This document shows positions 25,985 to 38,639 of a stretch of 64,000 nt of DNA, in pieces. The position numbers were made by a program, and so were the translations under genes. Numbering within the stretch: the first letter of the stretch is position 1; each line of letters begins with the position of its first letter. Source of the stretch: Trachelipus rathkii (lineage: Eukaryota; Arthropoda; Malacostraca; Isopoda; Trachelipodidae); assembly GCA_015478945.1 (NCBI GenBank), contig JABUQX010014218.1, forward strand, positions 1-64,000. Direction: 5' to 3'. The notes below the pieces were generated by a model, which was not told the DNA's origin, made no database searches, and saw only the letters and a list, made by a program, of their open reading frames with translations.

Positions 25985-26135
25985 ACTTAGCACAACGCCT
26001 AGGCTTTGAGCGATTTTTTGCTACAACTTTAAAAAAAAAATTAACGTAAAAAATAATTATCTCAAAGGTACCCTCCTACGGTTCATCTCGGGGCACGAAA
26101 TAAGAGATTATAACTCTCTACTTTTCCACGAGACC
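25985..26135 (-). repeat. Reversed D-C junction 1
   Basis: AACGCCTAGGCTTTGAGCG and TTTTTTGCTACAACTTTAAA (D), then GGTACCCTCCTACGGTTCAT and CGGGGCACGAAAT (C), all on the plus strand as printed, hence C is in minus orientation. The following plus frame (26225-26470, 81 codons) has no recognisable domain. Confidence 0.75.
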
Positions 26136-27999
26136 GATGGTAGTAATAAGTCTAAATAAGAAATGACTCATACGCACGTTCTTTATGATAATAACATTAT
26201 CTTTTACGCGTTACCAACGTCGTTATGGAAGGGCGCGTGAAAAATAGTTTCCTCCAAATCAAGTTACAATTTCCATACGGGAAGGCGGTCTTTATTAACT
26301 CCAACTATATCCTCCCACCGAAACAGTATATAGATCGTACTAAAAATCCCACACAATCGCTCCTCACAAAGCCAAGGTTCGACCTCCTGCAAAGATTGTA
26401 CAATTTTTATTTCCGGTATTTTAACAATATATTTAATCTTTTACCACTTACTACTGTTTCCGACTTTTAAATCGGTACAAAGAGATAAATTCGATACCAC
26501 TATACAAATATAATAATCAAGTCCAGACTTAACGATATGTTCTTATATTTCCTCGCACCAATCAAACAATTGGCCGTTACATAGATCTGTTCCGAAAGGT
26601 CTCTATTTTCTAACCTGGTAATTCAAGAAGAAAAACGATCATTATCACTATTAGGGGTGCGGGCTGATAGAGGTAGTGAAGGCCGTAATAGAAGGACAAA
26701 AACGCGCCTGAGAGTCTGATTTCACCTAACCTGATGGATCAGGGCCTTCTGCGGCAACTTACGAAACGCTAAGCTACACTATGATTATTTTGAGAGAAAT
26801 ACATACAAAGCTTCACGGAATATCACAAGTCTAATTCGATGAAAATTACTGACGGAATTATAAGAACATAAAGTTAGGACATATAATATCTAAGCAATTA
26901 ATGTAATTTATGTATATTACCCTGACAATATCAGCAAATATTCTTATAATCAAAAACTCAATCAAGTTCAGATAAAGTTGCTTTCTTAATATATGCGTAA
27001 TGTCACAATAAGTTCTCGACTTCATCCCCAAGGAGGCAATCCATAATCTCCATTACGCTTAGTACTTAATATTTTCATTTTCTAACTCGGAGATCACTTC
27101 GCCAACTCAGTTCGCAACTTAAACTATCTTATGACTATCTTGATCCTATACTTAGGCGCAGTTTTTAATATTCTTTTCCGACGGAAAGTTAGTAATATCT
27201 ACTATAATACCTTCATATATCTATCTAAGAATTTTAAATTATAAATCTTAATAGATTATAGGTTATCATTTAAACAGAAAATGGTCAGGCCTTATTGCCC
27301 TGAGAAAATCATCATAATATTCGATATCACTACTAAGGACAATCACAAATTATTACTCTCTACACAGTATATCACAAATTAATACCCATATCAATTACTA
27401 TTACCCAATTAAACCTCTAAAATCACTCGGAATAATATGTATACGACACCCTTATAACTTTACCTCAATTCCAAAACTCATACACAATATAGCAAAAAAA
27501 AATCTAAAATTTATTCTCTATCAGTTATTTTATTATCAAAACTGATTAGACACTACTAGATAGCAACCTAATCACGTGTACATAATACATACAAAATTTA
27601 AGACTCGTGATCAACTATGGATTCAGGTCTGGTATTAATACACTATTCTAACTATATATTTATTATATATATGAGAGTCAAATACTAGCTACTAATATCG
27701 AACAATACCTTAGTAATATGTACTATAAAATCCCCCTATCCAACTTACTTGATATGTATAAGAGTGACATTATCCCTCCAATGAATCTTAATTATGATAG
27801 ATAAGGAACAATTCTTACTATCAAAAAGCTCTTAACTCTACTCCTATATATATACGTGTTCATAATACTTTATTTGAACTATTAGTCACCTCTCTACATT
27901 GTCTAATTCATCACTATTCGAGCCCTTTTTTCTACATGGCAGAAGACGATATTTTAGAGGTAAAACTAAACATACACCATTAATCTTAATAAAACAACT

Positions 28000-28150
28000 G
28001 ACACGCACCCTCTATATCCTACCACATAGATGATTTGAGCGATTTTTGACAATGACTTTAAAAATTCAAGCAAACAAAAATTATTCAATAAAAGGTACCC
28101 CCCCCATCCTACGGTTCACTTCCGCATCGTACTAATAACAGTTACTTTAA
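28000..28150 (-). repeat. Reversed D-C junction 2
   Basis: GACACGCACCCTCTATATCC, GATTTGAGCGATTTTTGACA (D) and GGTACCCCCCCCATCCTACG plus GTTCACTTCCGC (C). The poly-C run is expanded relative to the other copies. Confidence 0.65.
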
Positions 28151-28963
28151 CTACATACTACTTCGGGACGACTGAGAGATGGCATGGCACTAGGGAAATC
28201 TTACGTCGTCTTGATCAGACTTCCAGCGATACACCCGATTGTCCTCATGTTATCTAATCCCACAGCCTCGATTTAGAGAAAACAAAACACCACATCAAAT
28301 ATAACTTATTATAGCGCTTGATAACTTAAATCTTTCGGGACCCATCCCATGATGCTTTGCTCCAGCAAATGAACTCACTCTCTAAAAATCTCATATACCA
28401 AATCTTCCAACCTGAGAGACACCTGGTTGTCTTCCACCTCTGTCACAGTAGGGTTGGAGAGTTATTTTATTCTTTTATATATCCATTCACGAATTATCAC
28501 CCTTACTCTATATTTATATTGGAACAATCTCATTGAAGTTATATATATTCATGAATCTAATAACTATATTTTATTTTATTATTAAAATTTTTTTATTATT
28601 AGTTAAGTTGTTATAAGTTGTTAATTATCTAATATACAATTGAGAAATATTTTATTTAACTGATTAAGTATAATATATCATATATATAAATAAAAAAATA
28701 TATATAACATATTATATTTTAAATTGCATCGACGCCCTTTAATTACCTATTCGTGAATACAGTCCCTCTAGTCATATATGTGTTAAACTAGTTATTTTTA
28801 TATCTTATCGTCAAAAGCCCAAAAAAAAATAATATCAACTTTCATACGCAGTTCTTTTAATAGTATATTACCATATCTTTAACGCATATAACGTACGTTC
28901 AAGTATCGTAATATAATTAAGTTTACCATATAAGTGAGCGCCTTTTCATCGGAACCGTTTATA

Positions 28964-29325
28964 AACTCAACAGGTCTAAATCAAAATCGCTCTCCAAAGA
29001 GTCTAGTTTTATGTTGAATAATTGAAATCTTTTTTTTTCTTCAAATTTTTAATAAGACTTAATATATCAATTTCGACTTATTAAACGAGTACAAGCAATG
29101 GTCAAAATACCTGTCATCTATATATAATATAATATAATAATCTAAACGTCTAATGTCGAATAGTTATTCCCTGTAAATATTGCTATTTGACGACTTCGAT
29201 GGTCTGTTAATATTTAATGGTTAAATCGATTGTAAAACTGTTCATTTATATTATATAATTTGACCGTTATGAAAGGTAACCAACGGCCTCATTACGCATA
29301 TTTTAATCCCCTCCGAGAAGATTAC
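28964..29325 (-). repeat. Reversed B, AAGTCGAA and A modules
   Basis: CAGGTCTAAATCAAAATCGC with TCTCCAAAGAGTC (B) at 28964-29006, TTCGACTTA at 29072, then GGCCTCATTACGC and AATCCCCTCCGAGAAGATT (A) at 29283-29325. Internal spacings (~110 and ~210 bp) mirror the left array. Confidence 0.7.
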
Positions 29326-29699
29326 TGTTCTATACTGTTAGTTATTATACCTATATAACTAGTCTACTATTCTAAATCTATAGTATTTATTTGAAAGTAG
29401 AATAAAAAACTAAACAAATCCACTTTATATATTTAGTAATAAATATATACGGATAAAGTATGATGATATAATAATATAGGTAAAATTTAATAAGATACAG
29501 TTGGTGTGTGATAGATTGAAGATATAGGAGCAAGTACATGTATAGTGTTTAGATATACTGTTGACGCCCATCATATCCATCATGGGGCGGATACTATGAG
29601 GGCAGTTATAAATAAATCGTAGTGACGAATATGAAAGAGAATTTCAATAAGACTTCATTAAAAGGATCCATCCATCAACTCCTGATTAAGACACGCAAC

Positions 29700-30250
29700 T
29701 ATTCAAGATCTTATGGTGAGCTACTATATATATTTAACTTTTACACCATTTAATCATTTATACTTCACATTTATTTACCCACAAATCATTTACCTAAATC
29801 ATTTATTATTATTTTCGTATTCTTTTAATATCGAGTATTATTTTATTTCGAGTGCAGTTGAGTACTTATTTTATTATAATCATATATTATTTATATTAAT
29901 TATATCATTATATCTAAAGAAATTTCCATTAATTAATTTTAAATATTTAATTTATCATTTAATTTAATATTTTATATATATTAATATATATTTTATTAAA
30001 TTATATTATTAATTATTATTATTTATATTATTATTATGATTAATTATAATTCGAGTTTCATTATTAATAAAAAATATTTTTGCAATTTTATTTAATTAAT
30101 GTTCTGTGGTTCTTATTAAAATTAAATTTTATTAAAATATAATTTTAATTAATTTATTATATATTTCAATATTTTTATTCAATTATTATTATTTTTATTT
30201 AATTTTTCAATGTTTATTTATTTAAAATTATTTATAACAACCTTTAAAAA
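29700..30250. repeat. AT-rich insertion within right arm
   Basis: TATT/ATTA-rich sequence. The plus-strand frame at 29713-29967 translates to a Y/F/I/L-rich low-complexity string and is not a gene. Confidence 0.6.
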
Positions 30251-30829
30251 ACCTGTCTATACCACTTCTTTGCCTCTGAATCACTTTCCTATTACTAGGC
30301 ATAACCTTACTGGATCAATCAACTTATTACTTCGGTCCCCACCGGTTCGAATTTCTCAAAGTCAACTTCACTATTAAATACACCGTTATTACCAACCGTT
30401 TATTCCAACTATTACGGGAGTTGAACAAACATTCATTATACATTATATCAATTTATTCTCTCAATTAATTCTCAAAGGGTTAATGCAAAGTCAATCTTTA
30501 AGGTTCCTACTACATTTATCAAAATAATATAATTATAATATATTATATAATATATATAATATATTAAATATAATTTATAATATAGTAATATTCAATTTTT
30601 TTTCATATTCATTGATCTTCATGCTATCCTTAAATATTTCATTTTATTTTTACTTAATGCGGTAAAATTATTTGTATAAAAAACTTATTGAACAATAATA
30701 AATATAATAATTTTTTAATTAATTTTTATAATAAAATAAATAAATATCTAATTAAATCACTTATTTACCGTGGTACATCACGTAGGGCCTTATTATAATC
30801 TATTCTCAATTTCCTATAGGTACACTTTG

Positions 30830-31060
30830 AATGCGATTAACTTTTGCTACACTTTTTATAAAATTTAAATCTGTTTAAATAATTTATTAAATATTAAAGG
30901 TACCCTCCTACGGTTCACTCTGAAGAGGCTAACGAAATAATTCCTAGTTACTTATCTCTTATAAATTTTCGGTGAGATGGTGCATATTAATCATAATAAA
31001 TTTTTGTTTACCTTAAGCGTAATTATTTTTATTATCCCGTATAGAGATAATACCATAAAT
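30830..31060 (-). repeat. Reversed D-C junction 3
   Basis: GCGATTAACTTTTGCTACAC (D end), then AAAGGTACCCTCCTACGGTT and GGCTAACGAAATAATTCC (C), then TTTACCTTAAGCG near 31010. This is a good match to junction 1. Confidence 0.7.
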
Positions 31061-31449
31061 AAAAAATATATTATAACGGATTCTAACGTTTGTGAATTAT
31101 TCCTTTAAAAATAATAAGTATTACTTATTAATATTTGAATTGTTTAATTATTTTTATTTTTATTTTCTTAAATTTTTCTTTATATTCTTATATATAATTT
31201 ATTTTATTTATATTAAACTATATATATTTAAAATTTTAATATTAATTTTTTATTTATATATGTTTATATTTATATCTCCTATAAAATTTATCCCATATAT
31301 TTTCCAGATTTAACTTATAAAATAATTATATTAGGTAAGCCTAAAATTAAAAAAAAATATAAAAATATATTACTACCGAACGCCCCCATTACCTTACTTA
31401 GCGAAACGTATTACCTTCTGAGCATATATAAGTGTAACGTTATTATATA

Positions 31450-31700
31450 AATAAAGCCATAATATAAATATGTACTACGCGATTTAATAAGAATCCATTA
31501 TATTTTTACGCTTTAGAAGATCGTTAAGCGTAAATAAAATAGTCCATAGTAGACGGTTTCATGGAATCGCCGTTTATTTTATTAATAACTCTAATAAGGT
31601 CTTAAATTCAAAATCGCTCTCCAAAAAGTCGTCATCATGAATGATAAAAATTGAAATTTATTATTTTTTTCAAATTTTAAACTAACTATACTTTCGACTT
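31450..31700 (-). repeat. Reversed B module
   Basis: TACTACGCGATTTAATAAG, ATCGTTAAGCGTAAA, AAATTCAAAATCGCTCTCC and TTCGACTTATT correspond in reverse order to monomer 2 and 4 landmarks (ATCGCGTAG, TTAAGCGTAAAAA, GGAGAGCGATTTTGA, AAGTCGAA). Confidence 0.7.
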
Positions 31701-32939
31701 ATTAACTGAGTTAACAGTAACATAATTTAACGTCCACTATATATAATAATAATATTTAAATTACGCTTATAACGTAAATAGTTCATTACCCTGAAGAATA
31801 TGTGCGATTTATCGTTTCAGAGGTCGTTTTTTTATATGGTAATACGGAGAACATGTCGGTGGTCATATTATTTTATTTCTATGTACACTGTAAAGATAGT
31901 ACCTTTTGCTTGTGAATGTTCCTAGCTGACCGCTGGTAGAATCCGAACGAATATTACCCGGTGCCCCCCGATTTTAGATACCCAACCACCGAAGGAATCG
32001 GGAGAATGGCCTCGCTAATATTTCAATGAAACCGCTTCCCTGCATCACGTATTTTGAAGTGATAAAATCTATTTATAGTTCAGTGGTATATATGTTATGA
32101 TCTAGTAAACCTTACGGAATAAAAATAGCCACACATAGAAAAATAAACATTTTAATAGATTAGTGAATACATATATTCAAATTTCCTATATAATATTCTT
32201 TGTATCGTAGAAATCTATCTACTAAGTGTTTATTCCCAGACTATGACTTCGATATTACGGGGCTAATCTTATAAATATAATCGTAACTCTATTTTTTAAT
32301 TACATTTATATCTACTATGAGAATGTTTGCATATAAATTTAATTATCGTTTTTCTATAAGCAGTTTAATTTATTTTTCGAGGCAAGTGTACTATTTAACT
32401 ATATATGTATTATATCTATATTTTTTCATATATTTTCATTACTATTATATAATAATTTATTTTGATATAATTAAATTAATTATTTATTTATACCAGTAAA
32501 TAATTATAAGATTTTTAAGAAATAAGAATATTTATTATTGATATAATCATGGGTCAACAATTGGGGGAATATATTTTTAATAATTGAAAACATTAGGGTT
32601 AGAATATACATTATATTTTATTCATGGATATCCGGGTGAAATAATGACTTGATCTTATGATATTATCGTATATAGTTCTTGAAGTATTAACTAATACTTC
32701 CTCAAGTTTAAGTTATATATAATAATATATCCAAATTATGTATATTATATATGTTATATAAGTTATATATTATTAAAACTAGACCTAATTAATTATATAA
32801 TAATTTATTTAAAATGTATTTATACAGGAAAACCCTATCCAAAATGTTTATTAAAATATTTATTAAGATTGAGATCTCTTCAACACACCTTGATACCATT
32901 AAGATATATTTCAAGTACTTGTTCTACTGATAAACAATA

Positions 32940-33290
32940 ATTTTATTTAGAGGGTAACTAACACTGAAATATATTATGTGATTAATAAAAACTACGCACA
33001 GCCCAACCTTGGAACCTATCTCTATTACATCTAAGTCTTTTTCGAGGCGATTTTTGCTACTGGCTACTCTATAAAATTTCCCCAATCTGTTTTTATCACA
33101 AAAAAATATATACAGGTAACGTCACTCCCATCTCACTTGGAGGCGTTCTATATCTCATGTTGGCGACCGCTAACATTAACGGTATTACTTCCTCCTTCAC
33201 CATTTTTTGTCGGGGATTTGGGGCAAAAATATATTTGTTGTTGTGGTCCTTATGTCGAGTTTCTCCTTTTTTTCCCGAGAGTAAACAAAA
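32940..33290 (-). repeat. Reversed D-C junction 4
   Basis: TTTAGAGGGTAACTAACACT, CTACGCACAGCCC, GAGGCGATTTTTGCTACTGG (D), then a diverged C with TTTTTGTCGGGGATTTGGGG and GTCGAGTTTCTCC. Overlapping frames on both strands (33096-33299, 33157-33345) arise from C and are not genes. Confidence 0.6.
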
Positions 33291-33350
33291 ACGAGACATG
33301 AATAATTACGCGACCTCTGGAGAGCTCTTTAAAGAATTTATCTAATAATA

Positions 33351-34268
33351 AGTTATTCACAATTGGGATATTAACTTTTTTTCCTTCCGTAATCTTTAAG
33401 TTTGCTTCAATGGTTCTTCAATATTAACTAAATATGATTATAATCATATCAATGATCTATATATTCTTTTTATGAGGACTTTTTATTTATACTTTATTGT
33501 TTTATCGTCAATCTGTAGTCCATCCACCTTTAAAAAATCTCCATACAGACTGGTTATACGATAAACTAATACCCATTTATATTTAGGGGATAAAAGCTAA
33601 CATTAATATAAAAAAATATATAACACAAATATATTCGATCGTGCCCTTTATTGATCCAAAAGATCGGGAAAACGATGTCCTCCTGCTCATTATGAAATAG
33701 ACCCGCCTTTGTCGTTAATAAAGCATCCCCAAATGGGTTTAAATGACTTTCCTGTCAATACGGGGCGCCGTGGTATGAATCTCAGTTTATATTTACTTGC
33801 TTAGAATACTGGGTCGGCGTTAAGAGTACGGACTCCCACTCGTTTCCCTATTACCTAAGTTGAACGGTTGGTCATTCGGAACTTCGGCTGTTATCAACTA
33901 AAACAAAAATGTTCTAAATACTCAAAAATCGTATCTCCTCAATTAACCGCTATCGCACACATCTGAACAACGACTTCACAGAAAAAATCTTTTTTCTCTC
34001 AAATTTTTATTACAATTATATTCCTCTAACGTTAATAATAGCTTAGGTTAGAGACAAGTACAAATTGCCTCAATAAATTCGGATTCAAATGGACTGAATT
34101 AATTTACTGGGGAATCTATTAATTTAATTTCATATCTTGCTCTAGTAATCGATTAGTTCTCGGTTCTCCCTGTAATAATATGTGGCAGTTCTTTTTGGTT
34201 ACCTGCTGTTTTCCCTTAAGCCCCATAGTCTGCTGTTTTATGGTAGTGGCGATGAAAACTGTCTTTCT
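33351..34268. other. No feature recognised
   Basis: Mixed-complexity spacer. 33700-33900 is relatively GC-rich (e.g. GGGGCGCCGTGG) but no frame, tRNA or repeat module was identified. Confidence 0.4.
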
Positions 34269-34613
34269 TTACTTGAGTGATCTCAAATGAGTGAGCGGAG
34301 TCAGATAGAGAAGAAACTCATCGCCATCCAACCGTATAGCCATGGTCCTGTCCACTTCAATATCGATTATGAGCCTCCCTTCACTATTCTTCCGGGACTG
34401 TACGGCTTCTTGAGAATTATAAATGCAACATTTTAGTTTCAAGCCTTGGTAATAAATCTGGAAGATTGGAAAACAATAGGATATAACTGAAGAAACCACT
34501 TCACTCTTCAATAGGTTTATGCTGATCAGACTTGCCCACGGGACGGTTCCTAATAAGGCTGAAAACGCACATCTACCACCTGAATAATACGAGGGCATAG
34601 ACAATAAAACCAA
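34269..34613 (-). CDS. Hypothetical 114-aa frame, longest in window
   Basis: I do not recognise this protein. It begins MVLLSMPSYYSGGRCAFSAL and ends LYLTPLTHLRSLK. There is no clear signal peptide or transmembrane segment; a mixed hydrophobic stretch lies at residues about 40-55 and an acidic segment (DIEVDRT) at about residue 85. The base composition is less AT-biased than surrounding DNA. An ATTATTCAG lies just inside the 5' end (minus strand), which could be a splice acceptor, so it might be an internal or terminal exon and not a complete gene. A minus-strand open stretch follows upstream at 34892-35020. A chance frame or a fragment of a decayed element are the alternatives. Confidence 0.3.
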   Translation of the reverse strand: MVLLSMPSYYSGGRCAFSALLGTVPWASLISINLLKSEVVSSVISYCFPIFQIYYQGLKLKCCIYNSQEAVQSRKNSEGRLIIDIEVDRTMAIRLDGDEFLLYLTPLTHLRSLK

Positions 34614-34891
34614 TTCATATCAAACACAATCTCCATGTTCCATGCTGAAGGGGGAACATGCCCACTTCCTAATCCTTTCATACGAAATTTCTTTTATCTT
34701 TTCTCTTCTAACTATCAAATAATTTGCTCACTACAACATCCTACAATTACAGCTCAGTGAACGGGCTTGACTTGGGTGAGGGAAGGAAAACACATACATT
34801 GTCAAGGTCCCCACGGTTATCGCTTCCCTGATCGGTCGAGATAGAATTTTCGGAGATAACTTTGGAATATCGATCCATCCTCTTTGCTTTA

Positions 34892-35020
34892 GTCTTTGCG
34901 TGGGGAGAGTTTTTGCCAAAACGTACAATTCTTCGTGTCTATATCGTTCTTCTTAAGCACCCCGGAAATTCGCTTTGCCTCTTTATTAGTCAACTCGCAG
35001 AGGAGCAAGTGTTCATTTCA
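34892..35020 (-). pseudogene. Short protein-like open segment, unassigned
   Basis: A minus-strand stretch of about 42 codons, bounded by stops, reads in part ELTNKEAKRISGVLKKNDID, a charged helical-looking composition unlike translated AT repeats. A different frame just downstream (34731-34928) is also open. Together they suggest a frame-broken coding relic, host or mobile. No family assigned. Confidence 0.2.
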
Positions 35021-35060
35021 AACTGTCTAGCATAATATCTGATCAGCTTAATCTTACACT

Positions 35061-38000
35061 ATACTGGGTTTCCTCTGAGTTAAAATGTATGTCTCGATTG
35101 CCAAATGTTTTGCTATTCGGTTTGAAAATAACAAGTCACAACATTTGTTAGCAAGTAGCATCCGTAAAATTAATGATCCTATTATACCCTCACATAAACT
35201 ATGGTTATATATATATATACGTACTCTCATAAAGGGAAAGGTGCTAGTTATTTAATTTCACTTTTATTAACCAAGTAGTTAATTAACATATAATCATTAA
35301 ATGCTCATTATTTGGGCACTATTGGGACCCTGTCTCCCGAGCCTATAAAATGTTTATTAAAAGTTTAACAATTGATGTATTGGGTTCGTGACTTTCGTAG
35401 TAATATCTCATATCTAACATAACATTGTATATAGTAATATATATCCAAACATACGTTGGATACAACTTATTTATAAATTATATATTGAATACTAAAATAA
35501 TTTTAGCTTTTAATTATAACATTAAAAATCTTATAAATTAATTATTAATATATTCTATTTAAAATTATAAATATAATATATAATATTATATTATATTAAT
35601 ATATAAATAAAGTACTTACATACACGACTCAAAACCTTTTTAACCTGAAACAATCTGTTAATTAGGAGCAATAACAAATAATCTTAAGCGAGCATTAAAT
35701 TCACGATTTTATATTGTGTTTATCAATATAGTCATACTTCGTAGACTCATAACGCAGCGACGTGATTAATACTTAATTTAGTCTACGATATATAGCTAAT
35801 TCATGACAACTAGTCTATCTAGATAACTATATATACGTCAATAATCATTTGACTCAGTAAATAACTATCTTTATACTCACAAGACAATGTCATAATACAT
35901 GATTATGCTGGACTAACTAAGTTCTATTAACAAAAATTGGAACATACTTATAAAAATTAATTAGTTTATTAATTAATATATATATATATATATTTACTAA
36001 TTATTTAAAATTGATTATAGTTACAATAAACACATAATAAAATAAAAATACTATATATTTTATTTATAAAAGTATTACCTAATTTTAAAATTGTTTGTAT
36101 TTTCTTTTTAAATACATTATTTTTCTTATATTTCTCTCTTTATATTGGAGTTCTATCTATTTAATATATTATTTTCATATGAAAATATGGTTATATTTTA
36201 GGAGGTTGTTAATATAAAGGGATTCAGTCACTTGAGTGGCAAGGAGATTTAAATGTAACAAAGATGTATTAATTGCCAGAATTAATAGAAATAATTTGTA
36301 GATTGCACATAAACAAAATAGTATTGTGTATCTAGAATTCGAGCAACAGATCTGCAACGAGCAAGCGATACGTTTGTATTAGTGAAAGTAATAGTGAAAA
36401 CATAAGTAGTGATGATGCAATAATTCGACGGGTAGATGAACGTATATTTTCTTCCTATTCGTGTGAAAGAAATGATCAAATCTTTTAATAACCTTTCTCA
36501 TCCAATCGAAAAATTGAGATTCATAAAAAATACATGAATTTATGTTTATAATTAAAGAAGGGTACTGACACATACTAGACGGCAAATAAGAGGCGGTTCT
36601 TACAAATTCGTGGGTGCATCGGAAAAGATGAAGTTAGAAAACTAAAAAGTAACGCGTAACAGTCGTATGTCGAGAATTGGAGTAGCAGGGAAAAAATACC
36701 AAATTGTGAGTGTATTGCATTGGTCTGGAGAATCATAAATAATTAACAGCTAGAAGTGATTTTTTTGGTATATTCGATAAATGAATGTGCGGCGACTTTT
36801 GTGATTGTGAGAAATATTTGAGGTGCGCCTTTCGAAATGCACTTTCAAAAAACTTTGACAGCTTAAGAATGATCAGTGAATGTGTTGGTGGTTTTTAGAA
36901 TGAGAATAAGAGAAGTATTCATAACGGTAAAAATAATTTTATTCATGCAATAATTTGTTTTTTAAATCAAGTGAGAGACTTAAATCTAAAATATATAGGG
37001 TGCTAACCAAAAATCTTGGGCACCGAAGGGGATTGAGAATGAAGGTAAAAAATATTTATTATGGTAATAATATATATATATATATAGATGATATATATAT
37101 ATAAAATATCATAAAAATAATAATAAAATAAAATAAAAAAATTTATAAACCTTCATTCAATACTATATTATAGCGCTTATCTGAAGTCATTTATTTATTT
37201 ATACTTATATATATTTATATAATATTTCTATTTATATTTATAATATATTATATATTATATATATATATTATTAGCTATTATTATGGGTTCATTAGGAGTA
37301 GACAACGAAGTCTTTTCTGTTTAGGATGTTATTTTCCTATGCAGGAGCGAGTTTGAATTGTCTGGGCTCCTAACGATCCAGTACATCAACCATCAGTGGG
37401 AGGATTGTAATATTATACAGTACAGCATAGTTATTATAACTTATCACACACTTATAAAAACATACCAACAATACAACAAAATCTATTAAAACAAACTCTC
37501 TCTCTCTCTCTCTCTTTCTCTTCTTTCTCTTCCTCTCTCTTTTAGATCATCTCTTCCTCTCTCTCTTTTCTCTCTTCTCTTCTCTCTCTTTCTTCTAACA
37601 AGGTCGCTCATTTGATTCGAAGGAAAGTCCTATAGTGCTTAAATTAATGCGCTGAACGAAGTAGATAATTTTTGTATCCTAATCCCTTGGTTGGAAATGT
37701 TGTACATAATTTTCTTGAAAGACCTAGCGTTGTAAGACCCTCGATCAAGTAGGTAGAGGTCGGGGAAACTAATATTTGATCCAACCGAACGTGCTATCAC
37801 TTTACTCCACATATAATTTAATAATACAAAGAAATACTACGACTACTACTATGAGAAACTCAATTAAGTTGTAATTCATATTTATTTATAATATTAAAAC
37901 GTTGTTGAATCCCATTCGTAAAACTTCAATACACTGTTTACTACAAAATACATATATTAAAATTTATTTCTCTCTATTAGACTAAACATAACTTTTTATA

Positions 38001-38630
38001 AAAAAAATAATTCGTTACTAGATAAATTTCTTACTAAGTATATATAATTATATATATTTTTAAATTATATATATATATTAATATATATTACGGAACTATA
38101 AGTCATTTAAATATATAAGATATTGCTAATCAAATAAAGTATATTACATCATATTTAGGAGTATGAATATATTTAATTGTTCTGCGTTCTTAATTTATTT
38201 TCCATTAAAATATTTTTTATATTATATTAATAGAAATATATATTAATATTATATTATATTCATTACCCACATAAATATATACTTATATTAAGTAATTATA
38301 TATCATTATTATTATATATTTTATTAAATTATATATTAATTTTTTTATTATGTATATATAGTAATATGAGTCCTTCTTTCCTTTAATAAATTATTCCATT
38401 ATATTCTCTAAACAGAATAATAAATATATAATCAATTTGTGATCCCTTGATCTAAATTATATAATATATATAAAAAATACATAAAAAATATATAATATAT
38501 GGTACATAAACGACTATTTTATATATATTATATCTATAATTATATATATAATATATATATGAAATGAATATTATATATATATTAATATATATATTATTAT
38601 AAACTTAATTTTCTTATATATTATATCAGT
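35061..38630. other. AT-rich sequence, no gene recognised
   Basis: Long AT-rich blocks (35400-36170, 37040-37290, 37960-38630) surround a less biased stretch at 36180-37030. Three overlapping minus frames at 36175-36585 have no domain and shadow each other. A polypyrimidine tract inside is listed separately. Confidence 0.45.
37495..37597. repeat. (CT)n / polypyrimidine microsatellite
   Basis: About 100 bp of CTCTCT and TTCTCT repeats on the plus strand, broken by a short GATCAT interruption. Typical of microsatellite-rich arthropod DNA. Confidence 0.9.
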
Positions 38631-38639
38631 GATAAATAA

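Larger units (their letters stand above)
25985..33350 (-). repeat. Inverted array of the same composite family (right arm)
   Basis: D followed by C, both reversed relative to the left arm, occurs near 26060, 28095, 30895 and 33110, i.e. at 2035, 2800 and 2215 bp steps. Reversed B lies at 28964-29006 and 31590-31640, reversed AAGTCGAA (TTCGACTTA) at 29072 and 31692, and reversed A at 29283-29325. The order read on the minus strand (A, AAGTCGAA, B, C, D) is that of the left array. So the right arm holds at least three or four monomers in inverted orientation, with AT-rich insertions lengthening some of them. Confidence 0.75.

Noticed and set aside
30344..30352. GGTTCGAAT, resembling a tRNA B box
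   Set aside because: No matching A box at the right distance and no acceptor stem, so not a tRNA or tRNA-derived SINE.
31970..32035. Possible reversed module A (CCGATTTTAG...GGCCTCGC)
   Set aside because: Only a few words match and the CCTCG/CGAGG stem is absent, although a module A would be expected somewhere near here.
33096..33345. Antisense pair of small frames
   Set aside because: Produced by a diverged reversed C module; no protein-like conservation.
36175..36585. Three overlapping minus-strand frames
   Set aside because: They occupy different frames of the same DNA, are of chance length and have no recognisable domain.
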